Below, in pieces: positions 8,092 through 17,198 of a stretch of 64,000 nt of DNA. This DNA is from Chryseobacterium sp. BGARF1 (GTDB lineage Bacteria > Bacteroidota > Bacteroidia > Flavobacteriales > Weeksellaceae). Each line of letters opens with the position of its first letter. Positions within the stretch are counted from its first letter, which is position 1. The DNA lies in the NCBI RefSeq assembly GCF_001677955.1, contig NZ_LELA01000058.1, positions 16,800 through 80,799 of the forward strand, read 5' to 3'. A program made the translations under genes and the position numbers. The notes below the pieces were generated by a model. The model was not told where the DNA came from. It saw nothing but the letters and a program-made list of their open reading frames with translations, and did no database searches.

Positions 8092-9750
8092 TTAAGCTTC
8101 ACAAGCCGAGCAGCTCACAAAATTCACCATCATTTCCTTAGAAACAGATGAACTTCTTTGGTAATACAAAGTTTTTACTCCTTTTTTCCAAGCTTCGATG
8201 TAAAGATAATTTACGTCTTTTACGGGCATGGTTGAAGGAATCTGTAAGTTCAGAGACTGAGCCTGATCGATGTATTGCTGTCTTTGTGCAGCCTGAGAAA
8301 TAATCTCCATTGGAGAGATCTCTTTAAACGTTTTGAATACTGCTTTTTCTTCGTCGGTCAATTCACTTAAATGTTGTACCGAACCATGATTTAGCATAAT
8401 TGTTCTCCACGTTTCTTCATTGTCAAGGCCTTTCGCTTCCAACAATTTAGCTAAGTATTTATTCTTACGCATGAAGTTACCTTTCGCCAGACCAGCTTTG
8501 TAGTAATTTGATGCAAAAGGCTCAATTCCCGGAGAAGTTTGTCCCAAAATTGCCGAACTTGAAGTGGTAGGAGCAATTGCCATTACCGTTGTATTTCTCA
8601 TTCCGTAACCTTTTAAGATTTCCGGCTCTCCGTAGATATTTGCCAATTCTTTTGATGCAATATCGGCTTGTGCTCTGATGTGTTTGAATGCTCTTGCATT
8701 AAACTGAGTCGCCTCAAAACTCTCAAAAGGGATCATATTTTTTTGAAGGTAAGAATGGTAACCCAAAACTCCTAAACCAAGCGCTCTGTGACGCATTGCG
8801 AAGTCTCTCGCTCCCTGAAGGTAATAATTCCCTTCCGTTTTCTCGATAAATTCAGACAAAACAGCATCCAAGAAATAAATTGCCAACTGTACTGCATTCG
8901 TATCTTTCCATTCATCGTACAATTCTAAGTTCATAGACGACAGACAACAGATAAATGACTCTTGTCTTGTAGACGGAAGCATAATTTCCGAACAAAGATT
9001 ACTTGCATTAATTGTTAATCCAAGGTCTTTATACACCTGAGGTTTATTTCTGTTTACGTTATCTGTAAAGAAAATATAAGGAAGACCTTTTTGCTGACGG
9101 CTTTCTAAAACTCTTGCCCAGATTTTACGCTTGTCGGCGTCCCCGTCAATCATATCTTGCATCCAGTAATCAGGAACACAAATCCCGGTAAACAAGTTCT
9201 GAATCGGACTTCCAATATCTTTAATTGATAAAAATTCTTCAATATCGCCGTGGTCAACATCAAGATATGCTGCAAAAGCTCCTCTTCTTACACCCCCTTG
9301 AGAAACAACATCCATCGAAGTATCAAACAATTTCATAAACGAAACTGCTCCCGAAGATTTTCCGTTATCAGTTACCGCAGTTCCTCTATTACGAAGTTCT
9401 CCAAAGTATCCTGAAGTTCCGCCCCCGATTTTCGTCTGCATGATCACTTCACCCATTTTGTGGGTAATCCCTTCAATACTGTCTGGAATATGTACATTGA
9501 AACAAGAGATTGGAAGACCTCTCTGCGTTCCCATATTCGCCCAAACAGGAGAAGAAAAACTGATCCAGCCTTTCATGATCATCTCCTTAAAAGCCGGTTG
9601 AAGTTCAGGTTTGTATAATTTTTTTGCTGCTGCAGTGGTAATTCTGTCAATCGCTCCGTCTACGGTTTCCCCTTTCAAAAGGTAACCTCTGTTAAGCATT
9701 TGTTCAGACTCTTCATTCAGCCACCAGATGTTGTTGTTTTGTTCTTCCAT
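8092..9750 (-). CDS. nrdA: Class I ribonucleoside-diphosphate reductase, alpha subunit
   Basis: This 552-aa cytoplasmic enzyme reduces ribonucleoside diphosphates to deoxy forms with the NrdB radical subunit. The key residues are present: Cys83 (S-C-F-N), the N251-L-C253-S-E255 active-site loop, Cys268/269 (I-C-C-L) as the second redox cysteine, and the mobile C-terminal pair C547-x-x-C550. The protein begins directly with the catalytic core. It lacks the roughly 90-residue N-terminal ATP-cone of the long 750-aa forms, so overall inhibition by dATP through that domain is not expected. It lies downstream of nrdB on the same strand, separated by the HEPN-like gene and a 310-bp repeat-bearing gap. 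Confidence 0.95.
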   Translation of the reverse strand: MEEQNNNIWWLNEESEQMLNRGYLLKGETVDGAIDRITTAAAKKLYKPELQPAFKEMIMKGWISFSSPVWANMGTQRGLPISCFNVHIPDSIEGITHKMGEVIMQTKIGGGTSGYFGELRNRGTAVTDNGKSSGAVSFMKLFDTSMDVVSQGGVRRGAFAAYLDVDHGDIEEFLSIKDIGSPIQNLFTGICVPDYWMQDMIDGDADKRKIWARVLESRQQKGLPYIFFTDNVNRNKPQVYKDLGLTINASNLCSEIMLPSTRQESFICCLSSMNLELYDEWKDTNAVQLAIYFLDAVLSEFIEKTEGNYYLQGARDFAMRHRALGLGVLGYHSYLQKNMIPFESFEATQFNARAFKHIRAQADIASKELANIYGEPEILKGYGMRNTTVMAIAPTTSSSAILGQTSPGIEPFASNYYKAGLAKGNFMRKNKYLAKLLEAKGLDNEETWRTIMLNHGSVQHLSELTDEEKAVFKTFKEISPMEIISQAAQRQQYIDQAQSLNLQIPSTMPVKDVNYLYIEAWKKGVKTLYYQRSSSVSKEMMVNFVSCSACEA

Positions 9751-9785
9751 TTTTTATATTGTTCTCGATACTTCAATTCTCGTTT

Positions 9786-9813
9786 GTCATTGCGAGCTAC
9801 GAAGCAATCTTTT
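9786..9813. repeat. Dispersed repeat GTCATTGCGAG...AGCAATCTTT, copy 1
   Basis: The core GTCATTGCGAG, then a GAAGCAATCT end, is a short interspersed element type common between genes in Bacteroidota. A second copy in the same orientation lies at 9991-10020. Both are in the 310-bp gap between nrdA and the HEPN-like gene. Confidence 0.6.
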
Positions 9814-9990
9814 GTTCTTATTATTTTTTATTTGAAGCACTTAGGTCTTGCTTCTTTTCACTTTTCTACCTGCTTTCGCTACTCGCTTTTTTCTGTTTAC
9901 TTCGTCGAGCTCAGCAATCAGAAAAAGAGCTCAGACACGTCGCTCAATCAGGGCTAAGACAATGATTTGTCTTCTTTACTTCTGAACCTC

Positions 9991-10020
9991 GTCATTGCGA
10001 GGAATGAAGTAGTCTTTTTT
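9991..10020. repeat. Dispersed repeat GTCATTGCGAG...AGTAGTCTTT, copy 2
   Basis: It shares the 11-bp GTCATTGCGAG core and the [AC]-GT/CAATCTTT-type end with copy 1 at 9786. It is followed by a small hairpin at 10023-10040. The gap between the copies (9814-9990) holds no gene I can support. Confidence 0.6.
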
Positions 10021-10022
10021 TT

Positions 10023-10040
10023 AACGGATTAAAGCCCGTT
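10023..10040. repeat. Short hairpin AACGG...CCGTT
   Basis: An interrupted inverted repeat (AACGG, ATTAAAGC, CCGTT) of the kind often found as the AACGGGCTTTAGCCCGTT intergenic element in flavobacteria. It lies 20 bp past the stop of the HEPN-like gene and could serve as its transcript end, but no T-run follows on the minus strand. Confidence 0.35.
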
Positions 10041-10060
10041 TCTATTGATCTGAAATTTGT

Positions 10061-10552
10061 TTACAAAATGGTTAATCCTTTTGCTTGAAATAATTCCGTT
10101 AACATCACTTTGGTTTCTTCAAACATTTCTTTAAATTCATTGTAGTAGTCTAAAAAGTTTTTTATTTCTACTTTACCGCTAGAATTCATTACTTCAATTC
10201 CTTTGTAGGACTCAACCTTAGTAGCTGGTTCTTTTTTAGGGTCATGAATTATTTTTAAAATATTCTTGGAATGAGCATGGGCAAATCCATTTCTAATAGC
10301 AGATAATTTTCGTATTTTTTCAATAATTTTGTTGGAAATGTAATCGATATTTGATAAAATTTTAATCTTCGCACCAAAATTCATGATAGATGCATTTAAA
10401 ATAATTTTTTTAAAATCTTCAATGTTTTCAGGTTTAAAAAAGTCGATAATTATTTTGTCCACAAACATTTCCACACCATTTAGACAATCAATAATCCATC
10501 CTCGAACCTCTTTTATATTATTTTCATTTGAAATTTTAGGAGTAGCAATCAT
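10061..10552 (-). CDS. HEPN-like protein inserted between nrdB and nrdA
   Basis: This 163-aa all-helical protein is not assigned to a named family. It contains R87-N-G-F-A-H92, matching the R-x4-H signature of HEPN ribonuclease domains. The motif sits in a helix after I-E-K-I-R-K-L-S-A, as in that superfamily. There is no signal peptide or membrane segment. Its ATG starts 3 bp after the nrdB stop codon, so it is probably translationally coupled to nrdB and transcribed with the reductase genes. No antitoxin-like partner (nucleotidyltransferase or other small gene) adjoins it. It could be an RNase, or a HEPN-fold protein with a non-catalytic role. The motif supports the fold but does not prove activity. 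Confidence 0.6.
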   Translation of the reverse strand: MIATPKISNENNIKEVRGWIIDCLNGVEMFVDKIIIDFFKPENIEDFKKIILNASIMNFGAKIKILSNIDYISNKIIEKIRKLSAIRNGFAHAHSKNILKIIHDPKKEPATKVESYKGIEVMNSSGKVEIKNFLDYYNEFKEMFEETKVMLTELFQAKGLTIL

Positions 10553-10555
10553 AAT

Positions 10556-11530
10556 TTAAAACAAATCGTTCGCCGTAATACTCTTATCGTGTTTCGTGTA
10601 ATCTACCGGTCTTTTTGCAAAGAAATCATCCATAGAATTAGCGAAAACTTCTTCTTCAAACCATTTCATCGGATTGTATTGTTCTCCGCTGATGTTGTAA
10701 CGGGTTGCCATGTTGATTTTCTTTAAACTGTCGTCAACACGGTATTTCATAAAGTTTAATAAATCTTCTTTTGTGAAAAAGCTGAATTCTCCCATTTCAA
10801 AGATCCATTCGATGATCTCACCTTCCAGTTCGATAGATTGGTCTACCAAAGTATAAATATCTTCAATATCAGAATCAGTCAAAAGATCAGGTTGCTCTTC
10901 ACGGATTTTATTGATCAGATAAATTCCTGCATTGGCGTGAATCTGCTCATCAATAGAAGTCCAAGCGATGATATTGGAAACATTTTTCATGTATCCTTTG
11001 AATCTTGTGAAAGAAAGAATGATTGCAAATTGTGAGAAAAGCGAAACGTTTTCTATCAAAATACTGAATAATAAAAGAGAAGACACATACTCTTTTGGAG
11101 TGGTAGAATTGGCATGCTTCAAAACGTTTGATAAAAAGTCGATTCTCTTTTTAAGAGCCGGAACTTCTACTACGTGAGTAAACGCTTCGTTGTAACCCAA
11201 AACTTCCAGCAAACGAGAGTACGCCTCAGAATGACGGAATTCGCACTCTGCAAAAGTAGCTCCAAGGCCGTTAAGTTCAGGTTTTGGCATGTGGTTGTAA
11301 AGATTTCCCCAAAAAGTCTTTACCGAAACTTCAATTTGGGCAATCGCTAAAAGTGCATTTTTTACAGCATTTTTTTCGTGCGGCTCAAGCTGCGACTGAA
11401 AATCCTGAACGTCTGCCGTGAAATCTACTTCAGAGTGTACCCAAAATGATTTGTTGATAGCTTCTGTAAACTGAAGAACTTCAGGGTACTCAAATGGCTT
11501 ATAACTAATTCTTTTATCGAAAATTCCCAT
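10556..11530 (-). CDS. nrdB: Class Ia ribonucleoside-diphosphate reductase, beta subunit
   Basis: This 324-aa ferritin-like protein generates the tyrosyl radical used by NrdA. The metal ligands line up with those of the E. coli enzyme: Glu67 (Asp in E. coli), Glu97, His100, Glu160, Glu195 and His198. The radical Tyr104 lies seven residues after Glu97 in E-F-R-H-S-E-A-Y, as Tyr122 does after Glu115. There is no N-terminal ATP-cone, unlike the NrdB-fused cones known in some Bacteroidota. It is the promoter-proximal gene of the nrd unit, followed after 3 bp by the HEPN-like gene and then nrdA. Confidence 0.95.
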   Translation of the reverse strand: MGIFDKRISYKPFEYPEVLQFTEAINKSFWVHSEVDFTADVQDFQSQLEPHEKNAVKNALLAIAQIEVSVKTFWGNLYNHMPKPELNGLGATFAECEFRHSEAYSRLLEVLGYNEAFTHVVEVPALKKRIDFLSNVLKHANSTTPKEYVSSLLLFSILIENVSLFSQFAIILSFTRFKGYMKNVSNIIAWTSIDEQIHANAGIYLINKIREEQPDLLTDSDIEDIYTLVDQSIELEGEIIEWIFEMGEFSFFTKEDLLNFMKYRVDDSLKKINMATRYNISGEQYNPMKWFEEEVFANSMDDFFAKRPVDYTKHDKSITANDLF

Positions 11531-11558
11531 ATTATAAATTTTATGTCTTTTGTTTTGT

Positions 11559-11566
11559 CAAAAATA
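11559..11566 (-). promoter_or_regulatory. Promoter -7 box for nrdB
   Basis: The minus strand reads TATTTTTG (TAnnTTTG), giving a start near 11552 and a leader of about 20 nt. The -33 element is unclear. The remainder of the 430-bp gap to 11960 shows no gene, NrdR-type box or repeat that I can support. Confidence 0.5.
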
Positions 11567-11960
11567 AAATTCTACAAATACAATCGTTGAAACGGTAAGT
11601 ATTTGATTTTTTGAAAGTTAATAATGCGATTTTTTTACCTTGATCAGCATTACCTTCTTTCAGAATCTACCTACAAAGTTAGAAAATGAAGACTGATTTT
11701 GAAAGGGGTAAAGAGTAATTGGCTGGCTTTTAACCTTAAAAGTTTTCCACATTTACATGAAACACCCTTTACCATTGGGTTAGAGCAACTTAAGTGAGGT
11801 AAACAAATTACTAATGAAGATTTTGATTAAACGATTAAATTTAAATAATTGAATTTCAATACATAAGGCATTAAACAGTGGTAAAATAAAAAGAATTTTC
11901 TAAACTTGTAACAAAATGACAACAGTGGCTACTTATAAGACATAAAATATCCAAAGCTTA

Positions 11961-12650
11961 ATGTTAGTAATTCAGGATCTCAATAAATCATACGATACAG
12001 GAAAGAGTAAACTTCACGTTCTCAAAGGAATAAACCTCAATATATCGGAAGGTGAATTTGTCTCTATTATGGGAAGTTCAGGTTCCGGAAAATCTACTTT
12101 GCTGAATATTATCGGTATTTTGGATGAAAAAGATTCGGGTACTTACGAGCTGGATGGAATTCCTATCGAACACCTCAATGAAGTGAAAGCTGCAGAATAC
12201 CGCTCAAAATTTTTGGGATTTGTGTTTCAGTCTTTCAATTTGATTGGTTATAAAACCGCTATAGAAAATGTAGCGCTTCCTTTATATTATCAAAATGTTT
12301 CCAGAAAAGAAAGAAATCAAAGGGCTTTAGAATATCTTGAGAAAGTAGGATTGGCACAATGGGCTGATCATTTACCGAATGAACTTTCAGGTGGACAAAA
12401 ACAGAGAGTTGCCATTGCAAGAGCATTAATTACAGATCCAAAAGTAATTCTTGCCGATGAACCAACCGGAGCATTAGATTCAAAAACCACACATGATATT
12501 ATGAAGCTTCTTCAGGATATCAATAACGAAGGAAAAACAATCATCGTTGTAACCCACGAGCCCGATGTTGCCGCTCAAACTAAAAGAAACGTCATTTTAA
12601 GAGACGGAATTATTGAAAGTGATGATTTTATAAAGCAGATTATTCTGTAG
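11961..12650 (+). CDS. ABC transporter ATP-binding protein (MacB/LolD type)
   Basis: This 229-aa ATPase is the cytoplasmic motor of the exporter encoded by the next three genes. Visible are Walker [10 protein letters not shown] (about residues 38-46), the signature L-S-G-G-Q-K-Q-R, Walker [12 protein letters not shown] and the switch His (V-T-H-E-P). Length and sequence match the LolD/MacB ATPase subfamily, which couples to FtsX-fold permeases. It is followed after 171 bp by the first permease, so an operon through 16685 is likely. The substrate cannot be read from sequence: a peptide, lipid or drug export role are all possible. Confidence 0.92.
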   Translation: MLVIQDLNKSYDTGKSKLHVLKGINLNISEGEFVSIMGSSGSGKSTLLNIIGILDEKDSGTYELDGIPIEHLNEVKAAEYRSKFLGFVFQSFNLIGYKTAIENVALPLYYQNVSRKERNQRALEYLEKVGLAQWADHLPNELSGGQKQRVAIARALITDPKVILADEPTGALDSKTTHDIMKLLQDINNEGKTIIVVTHEPDVAAQTKRNVILRDGIIESDDFIKQIIL

Positions 12651-12821
12651 ATAGGCTGGATGTTGTAAGCTGCCTGCGTGAAGTTTATTGCAGCATTCCA
12701 ATCAAAATATATCACAGTTGTGATTGATAAAAAGTGAAAATTTACTTTTAAAATTAAATAAAAAATCAGCGGTAAGTATGGAAACTTCCATCATCCATCT
12801 TTCCGCCTCAAACCAAAAAAT

Positions 12822-14051
12822 ATGTTTGACCTAGATCGTTGGCAGGAAATATTCAGTTCGATTCGCAGTAATGTATTGCGAACGGTGCTTTCGGGCTTTA
12901 CCGTGGCCTTGGGTCTGTTTATTTTTATCGTCCTTTTCGGAATTGGAAGTGGTTTAAAAAATGCTTTTACAGAAGGTTTTGCACGAGATGCTCAGAACTT
13001 GATTACCATATATACTGGGAAAACAACCATTGCCTATAATGGGTTGCAATCTGATCGTACCGTAACAATGAATAACGAAGACTACGATTTTTTGGTTAAT
13101 AATGACAAAGAAAAAGTAGGATATTCAACGCCGAGATATACAGCAAATCTAATGGTGAAGTACGGTAAGGAAAGTGGTTCTTACCAAATAAACGGTGCCG
13201 AAGCTGAAGAAAAATATATTGAAAACAGAAAAATGCTGGAAGGCCGTTATCTTTCGCCTGTAGATTTAGAACGTAAGCAAAACGTTGCCGTAATCGGTAG
13301 AATGGTGCAACGAGATTTGATAAAAAACGGAAGTCCGGTAGGTAAAGATTTAGATATCAACGGAACGATATTCAAAGTTGTAGGTGTTTTCTCTGATGAT
13401 GGTGGAGATTATGATGAGCGACACATTACGATTCCTATCACTACTTTGCAGCAAATGAAAAAAGGTTCTGACACGGTAAGTACGGTATATATTGCTTATA
13501 ACGAAAAGCTTACTCCGGAGCAGGCTATAAAATATGGAGATAAACTGAAAGATGGTCTTAAAGCCCGAAAAAATGTTTCTCCTGATGATGAAAATGGAGT
13601 GCGTATCTGGAATAACGCTAAAAATATGAATGAAACGTTTATGTTTATGGCTGTTTTAACAGGAATTGTAACTTTCATCGGACTAGGAACTCTATTGGCA
13701 GGAATTATCGGAATCAGCAACATCATGGTATATATCGTAAAAGAGCGAACTAAAGAAATCGGTGTGCGTAAAGCAATTGGTGCAAAACCGGGAAGCATCG
13801 TTGCGTTGATTGTACAGGAAAGTGTTGTGATTACCGTAGTCTCAGGATTTGTAGGAGTAGGACTGGGTGTTTTAGCATTGAATTTAATAGGAGATAATTT
13901 AGAAGAATATTTTATTAAAAACCCAAGTGTGGGTTGGTACGAAATTATTGCGGCATTCATCGCTTTGGTAATTTCGGGTTTAATTGCAGGATTTGTTCCG
14001 GCATACAGAGCTTCAAAAATTAAACCTATTGAAGCGTTAAGAACTGAATAA
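12822..14051 (+). CDS. MacB/FtsX-family ABC permease
   Basis: This 409-aa permease has one N-terminal transmembrane helix (about residues 20-42), then a periplasmic MacB-type core domain (about 50-240). Three C-terminal helices of the FtsX domain follow (about 285-305, 335-360, 375-395). The K-E-R-T-K-E-I-G-V-R-K-A-I-G-A motif that contacts the ATPase sits between the first two. It ends with the family-typical P-A-Y-R-A-S-K-I-x-P-I-E-A-L-R. A second, homologous permease follows at 14130, so the complex is probably heterodimeric. Confidence 0.9.
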   Translation: MFDLDRWQEIFSSIRSNVLRTVLSGFTVALGLFIFIVLFGIGSGLKNAFTEGFARDAQNLITIYTGKTTIAYNGLQSDRTVTMNNEDYDFLVNNDKEKVGYSTPRYTANLMVKYGKESGSYQINGAEAEEKYIENRKMLEGRYLSPVDLERKQNVAVIGRMVQRDLIKNGSPVGKDLDINGTIFKVVGVFSDDGGDYDERHITIPITTLQQMKKGSDTVSTVYIAYNEKLTPEQAIKYGDKLKDGLKARKNVSPDDENGVRIWNNAKNMNETFMFMAVLTGIVTFIGLGTLLAGIIGISNIMVYIVKERTKEIGVRKAIGAKPGSIVALIVQESVVITVVSGFVGVGLGVLALNLIGDNLEEYFIKNPSVGWYEIIAAFIALVISGLIAGFVPAYRASKIKPIEALRTE

Positions 14052-14129
14052 TTTAATTTGAAAATTTGTTGATGAGTTAATTTGAAAATCATTTATAGCT
14101 CATCATTAATAACTTATAACTCAACAAAA

Positions 14130-15398
14130 GTGAACATTTTATTTAAAAAAGATACATGGCAGGAGATTTATTATTCACTCAAGAATAATAAGCTTCGTAC
14201 GTTTCTTACCATGATTGGCGTGGGTTGGGGAATGTTCCTTTACGTAGTTTTATTGGGCTCTGCAAAAGGTATGGAAAATGGTTTTGATAAATTATTTTCA
14301 GGTTTTGCTACCAATTCTATTTTTCTTTGGGCACAAAATACATCCATTCCTTACGAAGGTTTTCCTAAAGGAAGGGGGATGGATTTGAAACTTCAGGATA
14401 TCGACATGCTGCAGCGAAAAATTGGCGAGATTGAATACATCTCTCCAAAAAACTCAAGAGGTAATTTCGGAACTGCGGGCGAACAAATGTCTAGAAATGG
14501 AAAGACGGCAACCTACAGTTTGAATGGAGATTATCCTATCGGAAATAAAATTTCAGAGAAAAAACTTATTTACGGAAGATATCTTAATGATGCAGATGTT
14601 TCGCAAAATAAAAATGTCGCTGTAATTGGTGAAGAGGTTTATAAAAACTTTTTTGATTCTAAAAAGAATGAAAACCCAATTGGGAAGTCAATTAACGTTA
14701 AAGGTATATTCTTCAATGTAATTGGAGTTTTCAGAGTGAAAAGAGGTGGTGGAATGGATAATGACCAGACTGTTTTTATTCCGCTTTCTACATTCACAAA
14801 AATTTATAATGACGGTGATAATGTAGATGTTTTTGCGATTGTAAGTAAGCCAAATGCAGATGTAAACGATGTTGAAGACCGTGTAAAAGATGAGTTGAAA
14901 AAGAAAAATAAGGTTTCGCCCGAAGATACTAATGCTTTTGGAAGCTTTAATTTAGGGAAAGAATTTAAAAAATTGACAGGCTTCCTTACCGGGATGCAGC
15001 TTTTGACCATCATCGTAGGAACATTAACGATTCTTGCCGGTGTCATTGCAATATCAAATATTTTGTTGATTACCGTAAAAGAAAGAACAAAAGAAATCGG
15101 CATCAGAAGAGCTCTAGGAGCCAAACCTTCGGAAGTGAGAAATCAAATCTTGTTGGAAAGTGTGGTGATTACATTAAGTTCAGGTTTGCTCGGATTTATT
15201 TTCGGAATTTTTGTGTTGATGATTTTTAATACGCTAACGCAAAATCAAGATGAATTTCCATTTTACAACCCAACGGTAAATTATGGAAATGTTTTCAGTG
15301 CCATGTCAGTTATGGTAATTTTAGGTTTAATCATTGGGATGATTCCTGCACAAAGAGCAGTTAAAATACGACCAATTGAAGCATTGAGAAGTGAGTAA
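14130..15398 (+). CDS. MacB/FtsX-family ABC permease, second copy
   Basis: I set the start at the GTG at 14130, giving 422 aa. The product then begins N-I-L-F-K-K-D-T-W-Q-E-I, aligned with the start of the paralogous permease at 12822 (F-D-L-D-R-W-Q-E-I). An in-frame ATG at 14082 would only add an odd 16-residue extension. Architecture matches its neighbour: one N-terminal helix, a periplasmic core, and a three-helix FtsX domain with K-E-R-T-K-E-I-G-I-R-R-A-L-G-A. It ends R-P-I-E-A-L-R-S-E. With the gene before it, it probably forms the membrane dimer of the exporter. Confidence 0.88.
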   Translation: MNILFKKDTWQEIYYSLKNNKLRTFLTMIGVGWGMFLYVVLLGSAKGMENGFDKLFSGFATNSIFLWAQNTSIPYEGFPKGRGMDLKLQDIDMLQRKIGEIEYISPKNSRGNFGTAGEQMSRNGKTATYSLNGDYPIGNKISEKKLIYGRYLNDADVSQNKNVAVIGEEVYKNFFDSKKNENPIGKSINVKGIFFNVIGVFRVKRGGGMDNDQTVFIPLSTFTKIYNDGDNVDVFAIVSKPNADVNDVEDRVKDELKKKNKVSPEDTNAFGSFNLGKEFKKLTGFLTGMQLLTIIVGTLTILAGVIAISNILLITVKERTKEIGIRRALGAKPSEVRNQILLESVVITLSSGLLGFIFGIFVLMIFNTLTQNQDEFPFYNPTVNYGNVFSAMSVMVILGLIIGMIPAQRAVKIRPIEALRSE

Positions 15399-15488
15399 TT
15401 TTAAATAATATAATTTGAAAATTTGAAGATGGAAATAGGTTTTATATTTTCAGTCTTAATAATTAAATAAAAAAAATAAACGATACAT

Positions 15489-16685
15489 ATGAAAAAGAAA
15501 TTTACCTGGAAAAAAGGCATTTATATCTTTTTAGGGCTTTTGTTTGCGGTAGCATTAATTTCAGGAATTAGCTATGTTATAAAATCAAATTCCACTCAAA
15601 GTGAGACGTTCTTAACGAGAAAACCTTCCATCCAAAATATGGAAGACAAAGTGATGGCAACAGGTAAAATTGTTCCTAAAGAAGAAATCGAAATTAAGCC
15701 AAACATTGCAGGAATCATTGATAAAATTTTGGTTGATGAAGGAGATAGAGTAGAAGCAGGGCAACTGATTGCAACAGTGAGAATTATTCCAAACATTGCC
15801 GAAGTAAATAATGCACAACAGGAAGTGGTAAATTCTCAACTTCAGATAAGCAATGCAAAAATGAATGTTGATAATATGCAGAAGCAATTTGCGATGCAGG
15901 ATAAACTTTTCAAACAAGGAGTAATCTCAAAGCAGGAATTTCTAAATTCTCAGCAGCAATTATACTCAATGCAGCAAAGCGTGAAAAATGCCAACCAGCA
16001 ACTTCAGACTGCTCAAAAGAGATTACAAATTGTAAAAACGGGTGCAACTCCTGAATTACAAGGTTTGGCAACAACACAAATTCGTTCTAAAGCAGCGGGA
16101 ACCGTTCTTGAAGTTCCTGTAAAAGTAGGAAGTCAGGTAATTGAAGCCAACTCTTTTAATGCTGGAACTACAATTTGTTCGATAGCAGATTTGAATTCAC
16201 TAATTTTCCAAGGAGAAATTGATGAAGCTCAAGCTGGAAAATTGAAGCAGGGAATGGATATGAAAATCGTCATCGGAGCTTTGCAGAATAAGACGTTTCC
16301 AGGAAAGCTGACAATGATTGCACCAAAAGGAAAAGATACCAACGGTACGATTAAATTCCCGGTTGAAGGTGATGTAAATAACCCGAATAACGAGTACATC
16401 AGAGCCGGATTTTCTGCCAACGGAGAAATCGTGATGAGTTCTCAGAAGAACGCTTTACTTTTGGATGAGTCTCTTATTCAGTATGAAAAGAAAAATGGTA
16501 AAGATGTTCCTTTTGTTGAGGTAAAACAAAAAGACGGAAAGTTTAAGAAAGTGTATGTAAAACTTGGCGCAAGCGACGGAATTAATGTACAGATTCTTTC
16601 AGGTATTGATAAAAACTCAGATGTGAAAGTTTGGAACCCTTCAGATAAGGATAAAGAAGAATTAAAAGAAAAAGCGAAGAAATAA
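15489..16685 (+). CDS. MacA/HlyD-like periplasmic adaptor protein
   Basis: This 398-aa adaptor has an N-terminal membrane anchor (about residues 9-27) followed by the split biotinyl-lipoyl domain. A G-x-I-x-x-I-L-V-D-E-G-D-R-V-x-A-G-Q-x-I segment lies near residue 75-95. It is followed by a Gln-rich alpha-helical hairpin (about 100-190) and the beta-barrel and membrane-proximal domains. This is the expected partner of MacB-type transporters, bridging the inner-membrane permeases to an outer-membrane TolC-like channel. No TolC homologue is encoded nearby. It is the last gene of the operon and is followed by a strong hairpin terminator. Confidence 0.9.
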   Translation: MKKKFTWKKGIYIFLGLLFAVALISGISYVIKSNSTQSETFLTRKPSIQNMEDKVMATGKIVPKEEIEIKPNIAGIIDKILVDEGDRVEAGQLIATVRIIPNIAEVNNAQQEVVNSQLQISNAKMNVDNMQKQFAMQDKLFKQGVISKQEFLNSQQQLYSMQQSVKNANQQLQTAQKRLQIVKTGATPELQGLATTQIRSKAAGTVLEVPVKVGSQVIEANSFNAGTTICSIADLNSLIFQGEIDEAQAGKLKQGMDMKIVIGALQNKTFPGKLTMIAPKGKDTNGTIKFPVEGDVNNPNNEYIRAGFSANGEIVMSSQKNALLLDESLIQYEKKNGKDVPFVEVKQKDGKFKKVYVKLGASDGINVQILSGIDKNSDVKVWNPSDKDKEELKEKAKK

Positions 16686-16703
16686 TTTCGTTTTGATATA
16701 AGT

Positions 16704-16734
16704 AAAAAGTCCCAGAATATCTGGGACTTTTTTT
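16704..16734 (+). terminator. Bidirectional rho-independent terminator
   Basis: A perfect 12-bp stem (AAAAAGTCCCAG with its complement) and a 5-nt loop run into T7. On the opposite strand the stem ends in T5, so it can also end the minus-strand gene at 16767-17060. Confidence 0.9.
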
Positions 16735-16766
16735 GCTTTAGTAATTTAGATTATAAGAGCTAAAAT

Positions 16767-17060
16767 TTAGCTTAAAAACTTAATTTCTTTATCTTTAAAT
16801 TCATTTTTTACTACGATTTTATTCATAGTCGTCAACATTTTTCTGCGAAGTTTAGCCAGTTTTCTGATGTTTTTATCTTCGCTGTAATCAAAAATATTGT
16901 CTTTAAAACTAAATGTATCGCCGTCTTTAAACTCTATATTACTTTTCTTTAATTCTCCTTTCAGCATAAGGTCGGTCATGTTTTCAAGGATTAAATGTTC
17001 AGATTTACCAAGAGCTTTTAAAGTGTTAAGCAATTGTTTTTTATACTTTTTCTTTCCCAT
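16767..17060 (-). CDS. Small lysine-rich hypothetical protein
   Basis: This 97-aa cytoplasmic protein is strongly basic (many Lys) with predicted helices at both ends and a short strand region between (K-D-G-D-T-F-S-F-K-D). I do not recognise the family. It is a single gene facing the exporter operon, with its own promoter (17093-17122) and the shared terminator at 16704-16734. The start ATG lies 26 bp after the predicted transcription start, which supports it as a real gene. Possibly nucleic-acid binding from its charge; that is a guess. Confidence 0.6.
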   Translation of the reverse strand: MGKKKYKKQLLNTLKALGKSEHLILENMTDLMLKGELKKSNIEFKDGDTFSFKDNIFDYSEDKNIRKLAKLRRKMLTTMNKIVVKNEFKDKEIKFLS

Positions 17061-17092
17061 AATTTTCAGACAATTTTTTCTTTTACGATATG

Positions 17093-17122
17093 CAAATATA
17101 TCATTTTACATTATAACTCAAT
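17093..17122 (-). promoter_or_regulatory. Promoter of the 97-aa gene
   Basis: The minus strand has TATATTTG (17093-17100) and an ATTG -33 element (17119-17122) with an 18-bp spacer. This fits the Bacteroidota TTTG-N19-TAnnTTTG pattern closely. Confidence 0.7.
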
Positions 17123-17198
17123 TTTGATGTTAACTTTTTATCAATTTTACGTATTCTAAAGATAAAAATTAAAATTTATTTTCCGAAATAAATTTATT

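Noticed and set aside
13496..14092. Long minus-strand open frame inside the ABC permease gene
   Set aside because: It is the reverse shadow of a clear MacB/FtsX permease; the plus-strand frame has all family motifs.
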